Origin: Helopsaltes ochotensis
Lineage: Eukaryota > Chordata > Aves > Passeriformes > Locustellidae
Reading direction: 5' to 3'
Length of the DNA stretch: 64,000 bases
Assembly: GCA_013400155.1 (NCBI GenBank)
Contig: VXBM01001316.1
Coordinates: 65,626 to 129,625 of the forward strand
The position numbers were made by a program, and so were the translations under genes. The number at the start of each line of letters is the position of its first letter. Position 1 is the stretch's first letter. Shown one piece after another: positions 12,601 through 24,500 of the stretch. The notes beneath the pieces were generated by a model. It saw only the letters and a program-made list of their open reading frames with translations, searched no databases and had not been told where the DNA came from.

Positions 12601-15600
12601 ACAAACAGAAGTAGAATTAAGGATATACTGGTGTGAAATAACCAAGAATTTTACATTCAGATCACTTTCCACATCATTCCTGACATTAACTCCTACCTGG
12701 AGAAACATTTAATTCTTGTCATTTTTGTCTTTCTGCTAGAACATATCTGAGACTCATCATTCCCTGCTTAATTCTTTAAAAAAGTGCTCTTGTTCATATC
12801 TCATTCTTTAATTTCATGAGTAGAACAAGGGCTCCTAATTGTGCCATCATGCACTATGAAGAAGCTAAGAGAATATCTAATGTCTTTCTCAAAGATGAAA
12901 ACGAGATCACCAAAATGATTCAACCTTGTCATCCTTTTGCCTTGAACAGACAGGAGAGATGTGTGAGATCCTTAAACATATAATTAAAATCAGCAATTCA
13001 CCAACATTTATAGATGTTTGTACTTTTCTGATGAAAACAGCCAAAAGTGACTGTTGAGTTTGAACACACTATTTCAGAAAGATCAACTGGATAGTGTACT
13101 TGACTTAAACAATTTCTCCACCTTCCCTGACATTCTCAGGAGAATGACACTCTGCCTACATTCACATTTCAAATATCATCCATTTGTAGCAGACGTCCTA
13201 TTTCCCTTCCTTCCTTTAGCCGGTGTTTGGACTTCTAAGGTTGTAAAATTTTTTCACATGTATAAGTAATGCATTGACTTCAGCTGCTTGTATTTGAGTG
13301 AGAGAGTACTTTTTAGGAACATGGTTGCTAAACGAGGTGTTTGCACATAGTCTGTGAAATATCAGTGTTAGCTATTTTAAAAAAACTTGTGCGAGAAGCA
13401 GTCCAGGAAATAATGCCTATTGCAGTAGTTAAAAGCTTAGGGGGAGGGGTGCAAGCTTAACCAAATGATAATTGATAATTGTTAATGTTTCAGAACAGCT
13501 GGTTTTTTGACTGCTCTTATCAGCACTGGGCACTTTGCTTTCTCATTCTTCTCTTTCATCCTATCTCTCATAACCATGCATAAAAGGTATCTTAGAGGGT
13601 TTTTTTAAAGTGTGACAGAAAAATATATAAACTGGTACATTTGTATTTATCTGTATGAAATGGCCAATGCAGGTTTTTTGACTGTTCTGTGGTAACTCAT
13701 CTTCATCCTATACTTTCACATAGTTATGCCCTATACTGAATGAAGGTAGAATTGAGGCTGTTAACAAAAATGCTTGAATTGACTCTTTTTTTAGTAGCCA
13801 GCTTGTGTTGCTGTAACTAAAAACGACTCCAACACAAACTGCTCAGCATTTTTGTAATGTGTATATAAATGTGTGTATATTTGATGTATGCCACATTTAA
13901 TTAAAGAGTAAATGGAGCCATTTTTGAAAGATATCACAAAGTTACAACAGGACTTTTATTTGAAGAAAAAGAGAATTGCACATGTCTTTCTGCCCCTTTC
14001 CTTTTTGTATCTTGTTAATCCTTTCATCTATTGGAAAGAAAATTTAAGTGGGTGATACTTAATATTACACTATGATCTTCAACTGCACTGTCATGAAAAA
14101 CATATACGAAGAGGGTATTGCAAAACAGACAGAATAGAAATTATTATTTTTTGTAACTATTTCAATATGTGACATGCAGTCCCTCTTTTCTCATTTTTCA
14201 CACCTGACACTGAGGCTTATGTTTGGCATACAGTCAACCTGGTCTCCTTCCATTTATATCATTTATATGAGCTATTTTAATGGAATTCAGCTAGGTTTCC
14301 ACTGGATGAGTGTGTTTTCTTCTCCCCGATTCCTAGATGGTGTGTGTTTTGAGGCAGGGACCATTCCTCTGATCCTTTTTTGCCTGGTGAACAATGCAGT
14401 TATTATAGAGATTAGAACAATGTCTCCAAGTAACAGAAGGTGCCTCTGTCTAAGAGCTATGACTCAGGAGTCTTTAATGGGTTTAGCTGGAGCAGTTTAA
14501 GATGATAGTGCCTCCACCTCTCCGCCTCCCTCTCTTATGGAAATTAAATCCCCAACAGAAGAAGTGAAACAAGCAAACCCCATGTAATCTCTTCACCTAT
14601 CTCCATTTAAGAGCTCTGGTTTTAGTCTATCAGCTGTCAAAGATGCCATTACGATAATACAGAGGCTTGACTCTGTGAACTAGGAAAGCTGAGCAGTGGA
14701 CACCTATTTCTTCCTGCCATCCAGATTTGGGGCAATAACGTCTGATTGGATCAAGACAAATACCTCGTGTGGAAACATTTTAAACTGCTAGAGTTAAATC
14801 AGTGCTCACAATCCAAAGCTTTCACCCTTGTTATTTCTGTTCTGAAAAAAAAAAAAAAAAAAAAAAAGGAAAAGATAAAACATATTTTTTTTTAAAAAAT
14901 CACCCCTACAACCACAGTACACTAGTTAGAAAATGGTGGATTGTGAGAATGAAGCTCAAAATATTTTTGCCAAATACATCTGAGATGTGGGATCAATCAT
15001 AACCATGAAATATCATTAATCAATATTCAAAGACTCTTCAGGTAAAAGATGATCACTGAATAGTAGATACTGAATGTGTGGTAGTAATTCATAAAAGTAC
15101 AACATAGGTAATTGACCTGTTGTTTTCTCAGTGTTTCAGACAGGCATAAACCTATGTAGTCATATTATCTAACATTATAATTCTACTAAAGGGCCTTGCA
15201 TCCTCTAAATGTATAGCTCCCTGTCAGATCTACTGCTACTTCTTGGCTTCATGATTGATTTATTGTTGCTTCTTGACAAAATATCTTGTCTTTTCAGTTC
15301 CTTCCTTCAGAGGCACAGAATGAACTGGAGATGGATACACCATCTTCTGTAGTCTTGCTGAAGTCATTTTTATAATCCTTAAAGCCCTGTGGCTGTGATT
15401 TGCTGGCCAAAATCTTCACAGGAAGAAGTGTCACAGGAAACAACAGCAGCTGAGGTAATAACAGCAGTAGAAATAGGAATAGTAGCAGAAGTAGCATCCA
15501 GATTTTTGCTTTGTATTTTTGTTAGTTGATGAGCACACAAATTGAATGTTTGAAGCACTGTAAACGGGGACGCGCAACTAACTTTCACATTTTTATTCAA

Positions 15601-18505
15601 AGAAAATTAGGTGGCTTTCTTCCAAGATAGTAGCATTTGTGAGTAGGTGGGGAACAAACTTCAGTGAGATGGATCTGACTAGAACACCCACACACAGACA
15701 GGATAACAATTTGCACTGCCAAAAAGTACGGTAGCAACTTCCTTATGATAGGGTAAAATGGAGTTTGGAGTAGAGTCTTCTCTTCTCAAGGTAGGCAGCA
15801 AGATCATTAGTTGCTCCTCAAATACCATCCAGTTTTATCATCAACAAAGAAGAATTAATTGATTATTACTGTAGCGCTAATATAATAACAGTCTTTAGAA
15901 TATCTTTGAAACTTTTAAATGATTTATTCAAATATAAAATCCCATCTAGGGAATAAGAAGATAATGAAATTGTTGAGCTTTCTAGCTAGTCTAGGCTAAG
16001 ATTTCAAAGGGAAACACTAGAAAAAAGTTGATCAAAGGTGAAGAAAAAGTACACAGAAAAAAAAAAATGAAACAACAAAACCCACCATAAAGAATGCCCT
16101 CTCCTCCTGAATCTGTGAGCTGAAAAGAGTGATTTTCAGGTGTTTTCCTTCCCTTCATTCAGTTCCCAGAAACCTTCACTGTCCTAAACTTTTTCCGGTG
16201 GTACAAGCAGGGCAAAACTTCAATTCTTGTAATTCACATTATGAGCAGAAGAGAATTCATCTTCATCTTTATCCTTTAGCCAATTTTTTTTTTTTTTTTG
16301 CTATTTTAGACGAATGACATCCTTTAGATTTCAGCAGAGTTGTATCCGTTTCAGCCAGCAGATAATTGCACCCATTCTTTTTCATTGTATGTGATGCAAA
16401 GGATTTTCATAATGCAGTAGGGCACCATAGATGGGAAACTTCCTGATTCTCTTCTGAAAAAAGCAAAAATATCCTCTGCTTTGCTGTATATCTGTCAAGT
16501 AACAAATGGGTTGTGTTCTGAAGCAAGGAAATCCCATCAGTTATTTCAAGAGCAGGCCCTGTCACATATGCTGCAATCTCTGATGACCCAGTGCAATCTG
16601 TCTGATTGTGAAGCAATGAAAAGCAATTTGAGTGAGCTGACAAACAATTCATAAACAGCTTCCCCCCACCCTTTTTTTTTTTTTCTTCTTCCTTTATTTT
16701 CTTCTATTTGTTTACTGAATGTGTGCCCACCTGCAATCTTTCTTTTTTTTTACTAAGAAAGTTGTATCAGGTATGTAGAACAGAACGACTGTAATTCTGC
16801 TACTCTGGGAGCTCTTGGGTGGTCTCCTACCAGATTTTTGTATGTAAATTTTGTTCTAAACATGAAGTTAGTCTGAAAGGGTTATTTTTAAGCATCTAAA
16901 AGAAAGGAGGACATATGATTAAGTGCATATGTAGCAATGACAGACCGTGAAACACACTGGTAATGTTACTAAAAGAATAGGAAAGATCTCAGTACATGTG
17001 CATTATATAAACTACAATGTAGACGGGTAAAGGGCAAAATTATTTTCTTCGACTTTGTACGTTTAGTTTCAACTGTGTCTGTTCTCATGTTTCATGACTG
17101 GCTTAAGAAGAGAAAAATAACTAATGCAGCATCCAAATACCATCACTTTTACAGAAATATGAGTTACAGTGATGCTGCCACATATTTAACTACAAATCCC
17201 ATTATTGCCTCAAGAAATTTCAGAAGACAAAATATTTTGTGTTGTGATTTATTATTACTGTTTAACCATGGGCATAAATAAGATTAAAAATAATATCTCT
17301 GATTTCAGAAAGAGTATGTTACCCAAGTACTCAATCTGGAATGAGCATGCGGGATTGCACAACTGCTCAAAATTATGGAACAAGAAAAAGGAACAAGTAG
17401 TAGCTGGTGACTGCTTTCTCTTCTTAATTCTCTAACTTGTGTTTTTATATAAGAGGGATAGAAATGAATTGAAAGTGACAGCGCTATAAGATCGGTGACT
17501 GGCGATGGCAATGAGGGATGGTTACAAAAAGTAGATAATGAGCTTGTGACAGGAGTTAGAACTGCAGATACACGAAGAAGAGTTTGTTTCTGGGTCTAGG
17601 TGAATTAAGCACTAGGAACAGGATTTCAAGTACTTGTAGGCATTTTGTTCTATCAATAAGCTCATACAGATGAGAAATTAATATGTGTGTTTTTTAAAAG
17701 AAGCGTAAGACATTATTGAGTGGATTGTGCACTGGAAATCCTGGCCTTAAAAAAAACAAAGAGTGGAGGGTTAGCTGCTGTAAAGATGTTGTTTTGTCAA
17801 TGTACTTATTCAAAGCATATCAGCACTTCTCAAAAGATGTTTACAGTTTCAAGGTCAAGAGCTAACTAGCTATTAGGGCTACATCAACTAACATGGTTTG
17901 AATTGATTTGATTATTTTGGCTATTTTTGAGAAGCTAAAAGAAGTAGGGTAGCATCTTTTCATAAAGAGGGAATCAAAGTGTATATTTCAAATAAAAACA
18001 GAGGTTGCAGTGTATACAGGTGGCAAGTATTTCTGTGAACAGCTTAAAAAGGCTCAGAACAAGAACAAAACCAGCATTGGACTTTTGCTTTAATGAAGTC
18101 CAAAGGAAACAGAGACTTGACTTTTTGCTACCCCACAATCACAGTCATGGTTGGTGTCTCCCAACCTTATGGGTAACCCGTTTCTAAAACAGTAACTATG
18201 AAAGCCAAAGATTATTTTAGGGAAGAAAGCAGTAATGGTGGCTGTCATCTTGGTGGAGGCTAGAGTAGACATTTTGTTGCTTTGCTTTGAGGGGAGATGG
18301 AACATAAATTAAAAAGAATTAAAATCCCAACATGGAAACTGGTTTATATCCTGAAAGATTCAAAACTGGACATAAAAATTTTGCTTAAAATAGGTTGATG
18401 AAAAAAGTTTCCTAGATTCTCTAGATAAAAATGGAGACAGGAAGTAATGTCCTCAGTTTATCAGTATGAACAGTCTGAAGAAAAAAAAATTATACTAAAA
18501 AAAAA

Positions 18506-18539
<34 letters not shown>

Positions 18540-18540
18540 A

Positions 18541-18577
<37 letters not shown>

Positions 18578-21500
18578 ATTCATGCCTGTTGATAAGCTTC
18601 TCAGTGTGATTTATGATGCCAAGAATCCAGGTTATTCTGCCAAGGTAAGTACCACCTTCTCTTCTGAGTTCCTTTTCAAGTCACTTGTTGGAACTCTGCC
18701 ATCATCAGAGGAAGTTTTGGCATGTAGATAGTTTAATGGAGGAATTTGTTACTTCATGAAAGAACAAAAAGCTTCTAGAAATGTGCAGAGTCTGTATATA
18801 AGCAGGCAGAAAATTGACCTAATCGTCACTTCTTCATTTGTAATTCTCTGAGACTGATCTTCTTGAGTCTGAAAAGCAACTAATGGCTTTGAGTGCTTTA
18901 ACAGAGCATTGGAAGAACAGGAAGAGCTTGGTGGATATACTCATTCTCAGCACAACAAATTCTTCAGCTGGTTTTTCTGCTATAAATGTTGAGTGATTTG
19001 AATGCAGGCAGCAGAGTTAGTTTAGATTTGTATCCATGAAACAATGATATTTGCTGCAGCTTGGAGATTATTTAGCTTCCTTTCACCTGATTTCATTTTA
19101 TCTCTTGGACCCCATTTAATTCCTTAGAATTGCAAAGCTTTGTCACAACTCTGTACTTTTATCTTTAAACTAAGATAGGTTGTTATGAATTATTCAGGAA
19201 AAAAAGTCTGTCACTCCACCTGCATAGGACATTTTTTGGATGTATGCAGATTACTCTGTCAAATTACTCAGATTCCTATTAAGCTGTGATGGGTTACTTC
19301 ATTTGCTGCAGCCCATAATTATAAAATGAAAGGGTCAAGCTGTGTTGGCTTTAACTTCTGCTTTCCTGACTTTTTTGACTTTGAGATAGTCATTTAGTGC
19401 TTCTAAGTATATTATATGAAGACTCTCTGTGGGAGATGTTCTCATTAGCTATTTCTTCCTGTATTGAATCTCCATTATGCTTACAGTAATAAATATTTTT
19501 TTTTTTACACTCACATAATATTTTTTCAGAGCAGTGCAAAATACTGAATGGGCCTCATAGCACTTTAATTTGTCAGCTGTGGCTATATAGCTCCCAGAAA
19601 GTTATCACAGATGTTCTTATTTTTGAGCAAAGTAAGAGAATAGCAGAAATATCTGTGCACTGATGTTTTAAAAAGGTAGTGACTGTAAAATGCTTTTATA
19701 GAGTTACATACTAAATATCTATTGTTAATAAAAAAAAAAAAAATTCTGCAGTGTACTTCAGGATAGGAGGAGTCAAGTAAAGTGTTACCTGCCTTTTAAA
19801 AATAAATGTTGAGGACAAAATATTCTATAATCAGAATCCACTGTTCATATATTAGTAGCTGAGTTCTTCAGCAATAGCTGACTACAGAATTCCCAATAAT
19901 TCCACAGTGTCATGTTTCCTATTGTTGTACATGCATTTCACAATAATCTGTGAGCAGTAAAATTTATTGTTAACCAATAACTACATACCAGCTATCTATA
20001 CTGGAGAATATTTGACACAATAATTACCTATGGTTAATAGTACTTTTCTCTTCAAGCAGTTGTGCTGAAGTCAATGTTTTACTCAACATGAACAAAACAT
20101 CACAACCTGTACATCTTTCAAGTATAAATATATACTTAATTATGACAAATTTGTACTCAAACACGTTTCTAAGTTCTAGGCTGGATGGATACATTGCTTA
20201 GCTATAATGTAATCACACAGCAGTCTTGTGCATGCATAAATATGGTTAGCATGGTGTTAGAGAGGGGGAGACTCTCTTATTTGATAAAGTAAGGAGGCTG
20301 TGTTGATTCTGTTTCACTAAAAGATAGACTAGTAAGATTTATAGCATTTCTGCTTTCTCTGAGGTCTCACAACTGACATATCCCAACTCCTCAGGAAGTT
20401 GCTTCTCTAAGTTAGATGAAGCGAAAACTCCCCACTTCCTTGTGCTCCTGTGGGTATTTCTATTAATGTAGAACAACCACAAAATTGAATGAAAATCCAA
20501 ATCTCACCACAGCTGAGAGAGCCAGGCCAAGATATTCTCAAGTAAAGGAAAAAAAAAAGCTTGGTTCTCAACCATTGAACTGATGTTTAAAATCTGATGT
20601 CAAAAATATCACCAATCATTTGTGGAGCAAGTGATCATTAAATTGAAATTAAACATATGAATGATTCCTGGTACACTTTTATTTCTTCAGTACATAAACT
20701 ACACCCCTGATGAATATACCATTTGTCTGCACTTTGTCATAAAAGAATTACCTAATAAAATAAATTATATTTTATCTGTTTAATTTTAAAATTATTTTTG
20801 ATTTGGATTGTCGGTACTTGATCCACAATAATCTTTGCTCAAGTAACACATTAAAGGTGTGTTTGTTTTGTTTATTTATTTAATGGGGACCTCTCCAATA
20901 ATAACCTACAAGATCTCAAATAAGAAATGTCCATTAATCAGTCAAGACATTGCTTGGACTAAGAACATAAACAATAATATAGAATAAATTATATATCAGA
21001 AATTATTTAATAGATTCGCTGTTTTTTGCACACTTTGGCCGTAGCAGTATAGTCTGTTGCTACATATTTCATAAATCTCTGACTATTTTAATTAATTTTA
21101 TGTAGGATGGAATAGAAAGCAGAGTTTTCCCTTTATGGAAAAGTCTGCTGCTTTGAAATGTATGAGTCCAATGGAAAATAAGAAGTATATGTGTTTATCT
21201 GAAAGGAAAGCCATGGTAGAATGGTGGTTTTAAATCAAGTGAAATATTTATTTTCTTCTAACGGCTTAGATATTTTTAGAAGAGCTTAAAAATGAAAGTG
21301 GCTCCATTTCAGGGAAAGAAAGCTGAACATAACTTACATAAATTTTAAAAAGTGTATACAGAGGTAAAATAGTGATAGTATATGTATCACCTTTTTAACA
21401 GCAATAAGAATTTTTATATGAATAATCATATTATTCCAATCTGTAAGGAAGCGCATTTTCCTTATAAAAAGTCTTTCTAACTTGTTGTGCCTGTAACTTT

Positions 21501-24500
21501 GAAGTGATTTCACAAGAGGTGTGCTATGAAATTTGTTGTATTCAGTTTTTAATTTAACAACGCACTAGCAGAAAAACGCTGCACCAGTTAATTAGCTTCC
21601 ATTACATATTTCAAAGTAGGTTGTGATTTTGTGCCTTACACTGGCCCTCAGTGTACACAGAAGCAACTCAGAAACCATTAAACTTTCAATCTGTTTAACA
21701 GAGGACCACTGTAGTGTTTTCAACATCTCAGTTTTTTACCTTGTCCATTTCTCTACTGCCAGCATATAGAACTGCACCTCCTGTATATTCTTATGCACCT
21801 TTGCCTAACTGTGAATTTTACAGTACCAATTTAGAAAATGAAGACTGGTATTGATTATAAGTTATGTATGCAGTGCTGAACAAAATCGCCCCAACAAAAT
21901 GTATAGAATGTTAATTTCTGCATGACAGACCATGGAGGCACTGCCATTTTAACCCTTGATTCAAAGCCAGTGATCAAGCACCTGAAGATGACAAACACAC
22001 ATTTTCTGACAAACCCAAGGTCTTTCTAAAGCCTACACAACAGAGAAACTATCTGTTCTAACTAAGGTCTGCTTAGATTTAGAAGTCAAGTCCTTTATGA
22101 AAACAGGATTGACAGTGAAAGTAAACTAATTTTAACAAATGTTGAAGATATGTTAGGTGACTGGTGTAAAATAACTTAGGAAGAAACATATCTGGATGAG
22201 TGTTTTATTTAATTTATCATGCACAGACATCTTAAAATGAGATGAGTCATTTGCTTACATGCCCCTGTCTCTCCACACACACTACAGGGAAAACTAAGTT
22301 TTGATTTGAAAGCTAGCCTTAGGTGGGTAAAACTGGCAGAGATAAAATCCACATATAGAAGTTTAAGGTTTTTTGCTTCTTCTGCTCAGAAATTTATTCT
22401 TCAGATTTTAGAAGTAAAAAGATAGCAGGAAGAACAGAACCAGAGAGAAGGAGGACCAAATGAGCACCACACTCTTCCTAGACACAGTTCCTGGTTACCT
22501 TATGGTTTAGCCTCCGTTTACATGCCGGTAAGCAATCAAATGAAAGCTCAAAATTCTTTACCATACCTGATTGTGGACTTTGTTTGGGGATTTTGGCTGC
22601 TGCTTCGGGGCTGGAGGTGGCACGTACACGCTGATTGGCAGAATTGTGGATGCTACTTGGGACAGCTGCTGAGATGTTTTTACGAGGTTTCATGTCTTGC
22701 AACCACATTGGGGATGCCTCAAAGGCTTGCATTCGCCGAGAGTGGCTGTTAGCATTGACTTTGAGAAATGCCTGGGCCTTGTATTCCTGAAGGTCTCCAT
22801 AGTTGGCATCGGTCACTCGGCACTCATACAAGCCTTCATCCTTTTTCCTTACTTTTGAAATCTGCAGCTTGTGGGAGATGTCATTCCCTTGTACTTTCAC
22901 TGTCTGCAAATTTTCCGGGGGGGAGTGGTGGGGGATGAGGGGAGGAAACAGAGAAAAAGACATTGTCATGAATTCTTCTTTCTTAGGAAAAACTCTATGA
23001 GCATAGCACCAATTTACTCAATGGTGTGATTGTGCTTACTGCAGGGAAGTTACATCAAGGATGAGTATGGCTAATTGTATCTATGAGGATGCCTGACATC
23101 TTCTTTCCAAATCTGCTTATATGGTTTGCTCTGAAATCTAATTAGCTTCAGGAAAAAGAAATCCAAACTACCATGTTCATTCCAATTAATTCCTTAAGAT
23201 CATGAACATTCTTAATGAGCTTTCTTATGTAAACCTAGTATCCCTGCACTTTATTGGTTAAACCTTTCCAGTTAGTTGGTTTTATTGAATAATTCAGTTT
23301 CTGAACTAGTGCATTTACAATTTTGTTGAAGATATCTGCCGAAATTTTACCTATGTTAATAACTATTACTATATTAGCTTGTACTCTTCACTATATTGAA
23401 ACTGTCTTTTACATTCAGCTTGTCTCTTTCAAGTGCGTCTAAACTTATGGTATTTTTTTCTGTTAATGATAAAAAGTCATATTGCATCAGGTTGTTTCTT
23501 TTGTCTTGTTTATCTGTGTACTCATTAGAAGCACATATTCAGAATTGTTTTAAGAGTTGTCAGCTAAAATAAGACTCCTTATTTATTTTTAATTATATCT
23601 AATATCTGAGTGCAACATAACATATTTTTATTTCAGATAATTAAAATACATGAGTAAATTATACATCCAGAAATGCGTGATAGGTATTAAGACGCATTGG
23701 GAAAAGTTAACACAGATTCCTTAAGTGATATGTTCACCACTTTAGAGAATTTATATTTAATTAATTTTCTATTACTCTCTAGAGTAATTAGTATCTGTTA
23801 ACCCCAGGAAGCCAATAAAAAGGTATCTAGTGGGATATAAATTTTTAGCTTTGAAGAACATCTGAACCTGGTTTACTTCCATCATTACATAAACATGGAT
23901 GCAAAGGTTGCTTTGTGCCGTATCAATGACAGCCAATAAGGAGACATCAGGATGATGAATACATGGTAGACCACAAAAATAGAGAACTGCTAGATTGAAA
24001 CTAGACAAATGTTGTTGGGGATTGCATAATATATTGCCTCTGAAAGCTTGGCCTACTGTAGTAACCAGAGCTGGCAAGGCAACTATTCTGCTTTCTTGAT
24101 AAATTGAAGAGCAATAGTTGTGAATATGTCATCGCTTTAAGGTACTGGATGGACTTTATAGCCTGTTGTGTTGTACTCAGCTCTGAATTTATACTTGGCC
24201 AACTGAGTTGAAAGTATGGATTACATACTTACAGGCATAATGTATGCAATATTAATTGCACAGAAAGTGCTGGAGAGTTATTTAAATCATATTCAATAAT
24301 AATATATCTCTACTGAACAATTCATTTTCAGCAAAGGATTAAAGAAGATTCATGAGAATGGAAAGAGGATTGGTAGATCATATTTTGCCTTCATTTGTTC
24401 CTATGCAAGAGCCATGAAGTTAACAGTGCTGCATAGCCCTGGTGAGAAACAGAATTGCTTTTGACTTTTGCATTTGCAATTTAGAAATTGTTGCAGGCAA

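Larger units (their letters stand above)
6652..22566 (-). other. VSTM2A intron 4 (15.9 kb)
   Basis: This intron is bounded by the exon 4 donor (GTATGG) and exon 5 acceptor (TTAAAG). It is AT-rich, with many short open frames that show no domain, no repeated unit and no plausible splice pattern. It contains several A/T homopolymers, an A29/T31 inverted pair at 18509-18575 and a short perfect hairpin at 10574-10596. No nested gene, RNA gene or mobile element was recognised. Confidence 0.85.

Noticed and set aside
15294..15600. Leu-rich minus-strand frame in intron 4, considered as an alternative hydrophobic VSTM2A tail
   Set aside because: The Leu run is the reverse reading of an AGC/AGT-rich stretch. 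The frame has no acceptor in the right phase, and the true exon 5 was found at 6563-6651.
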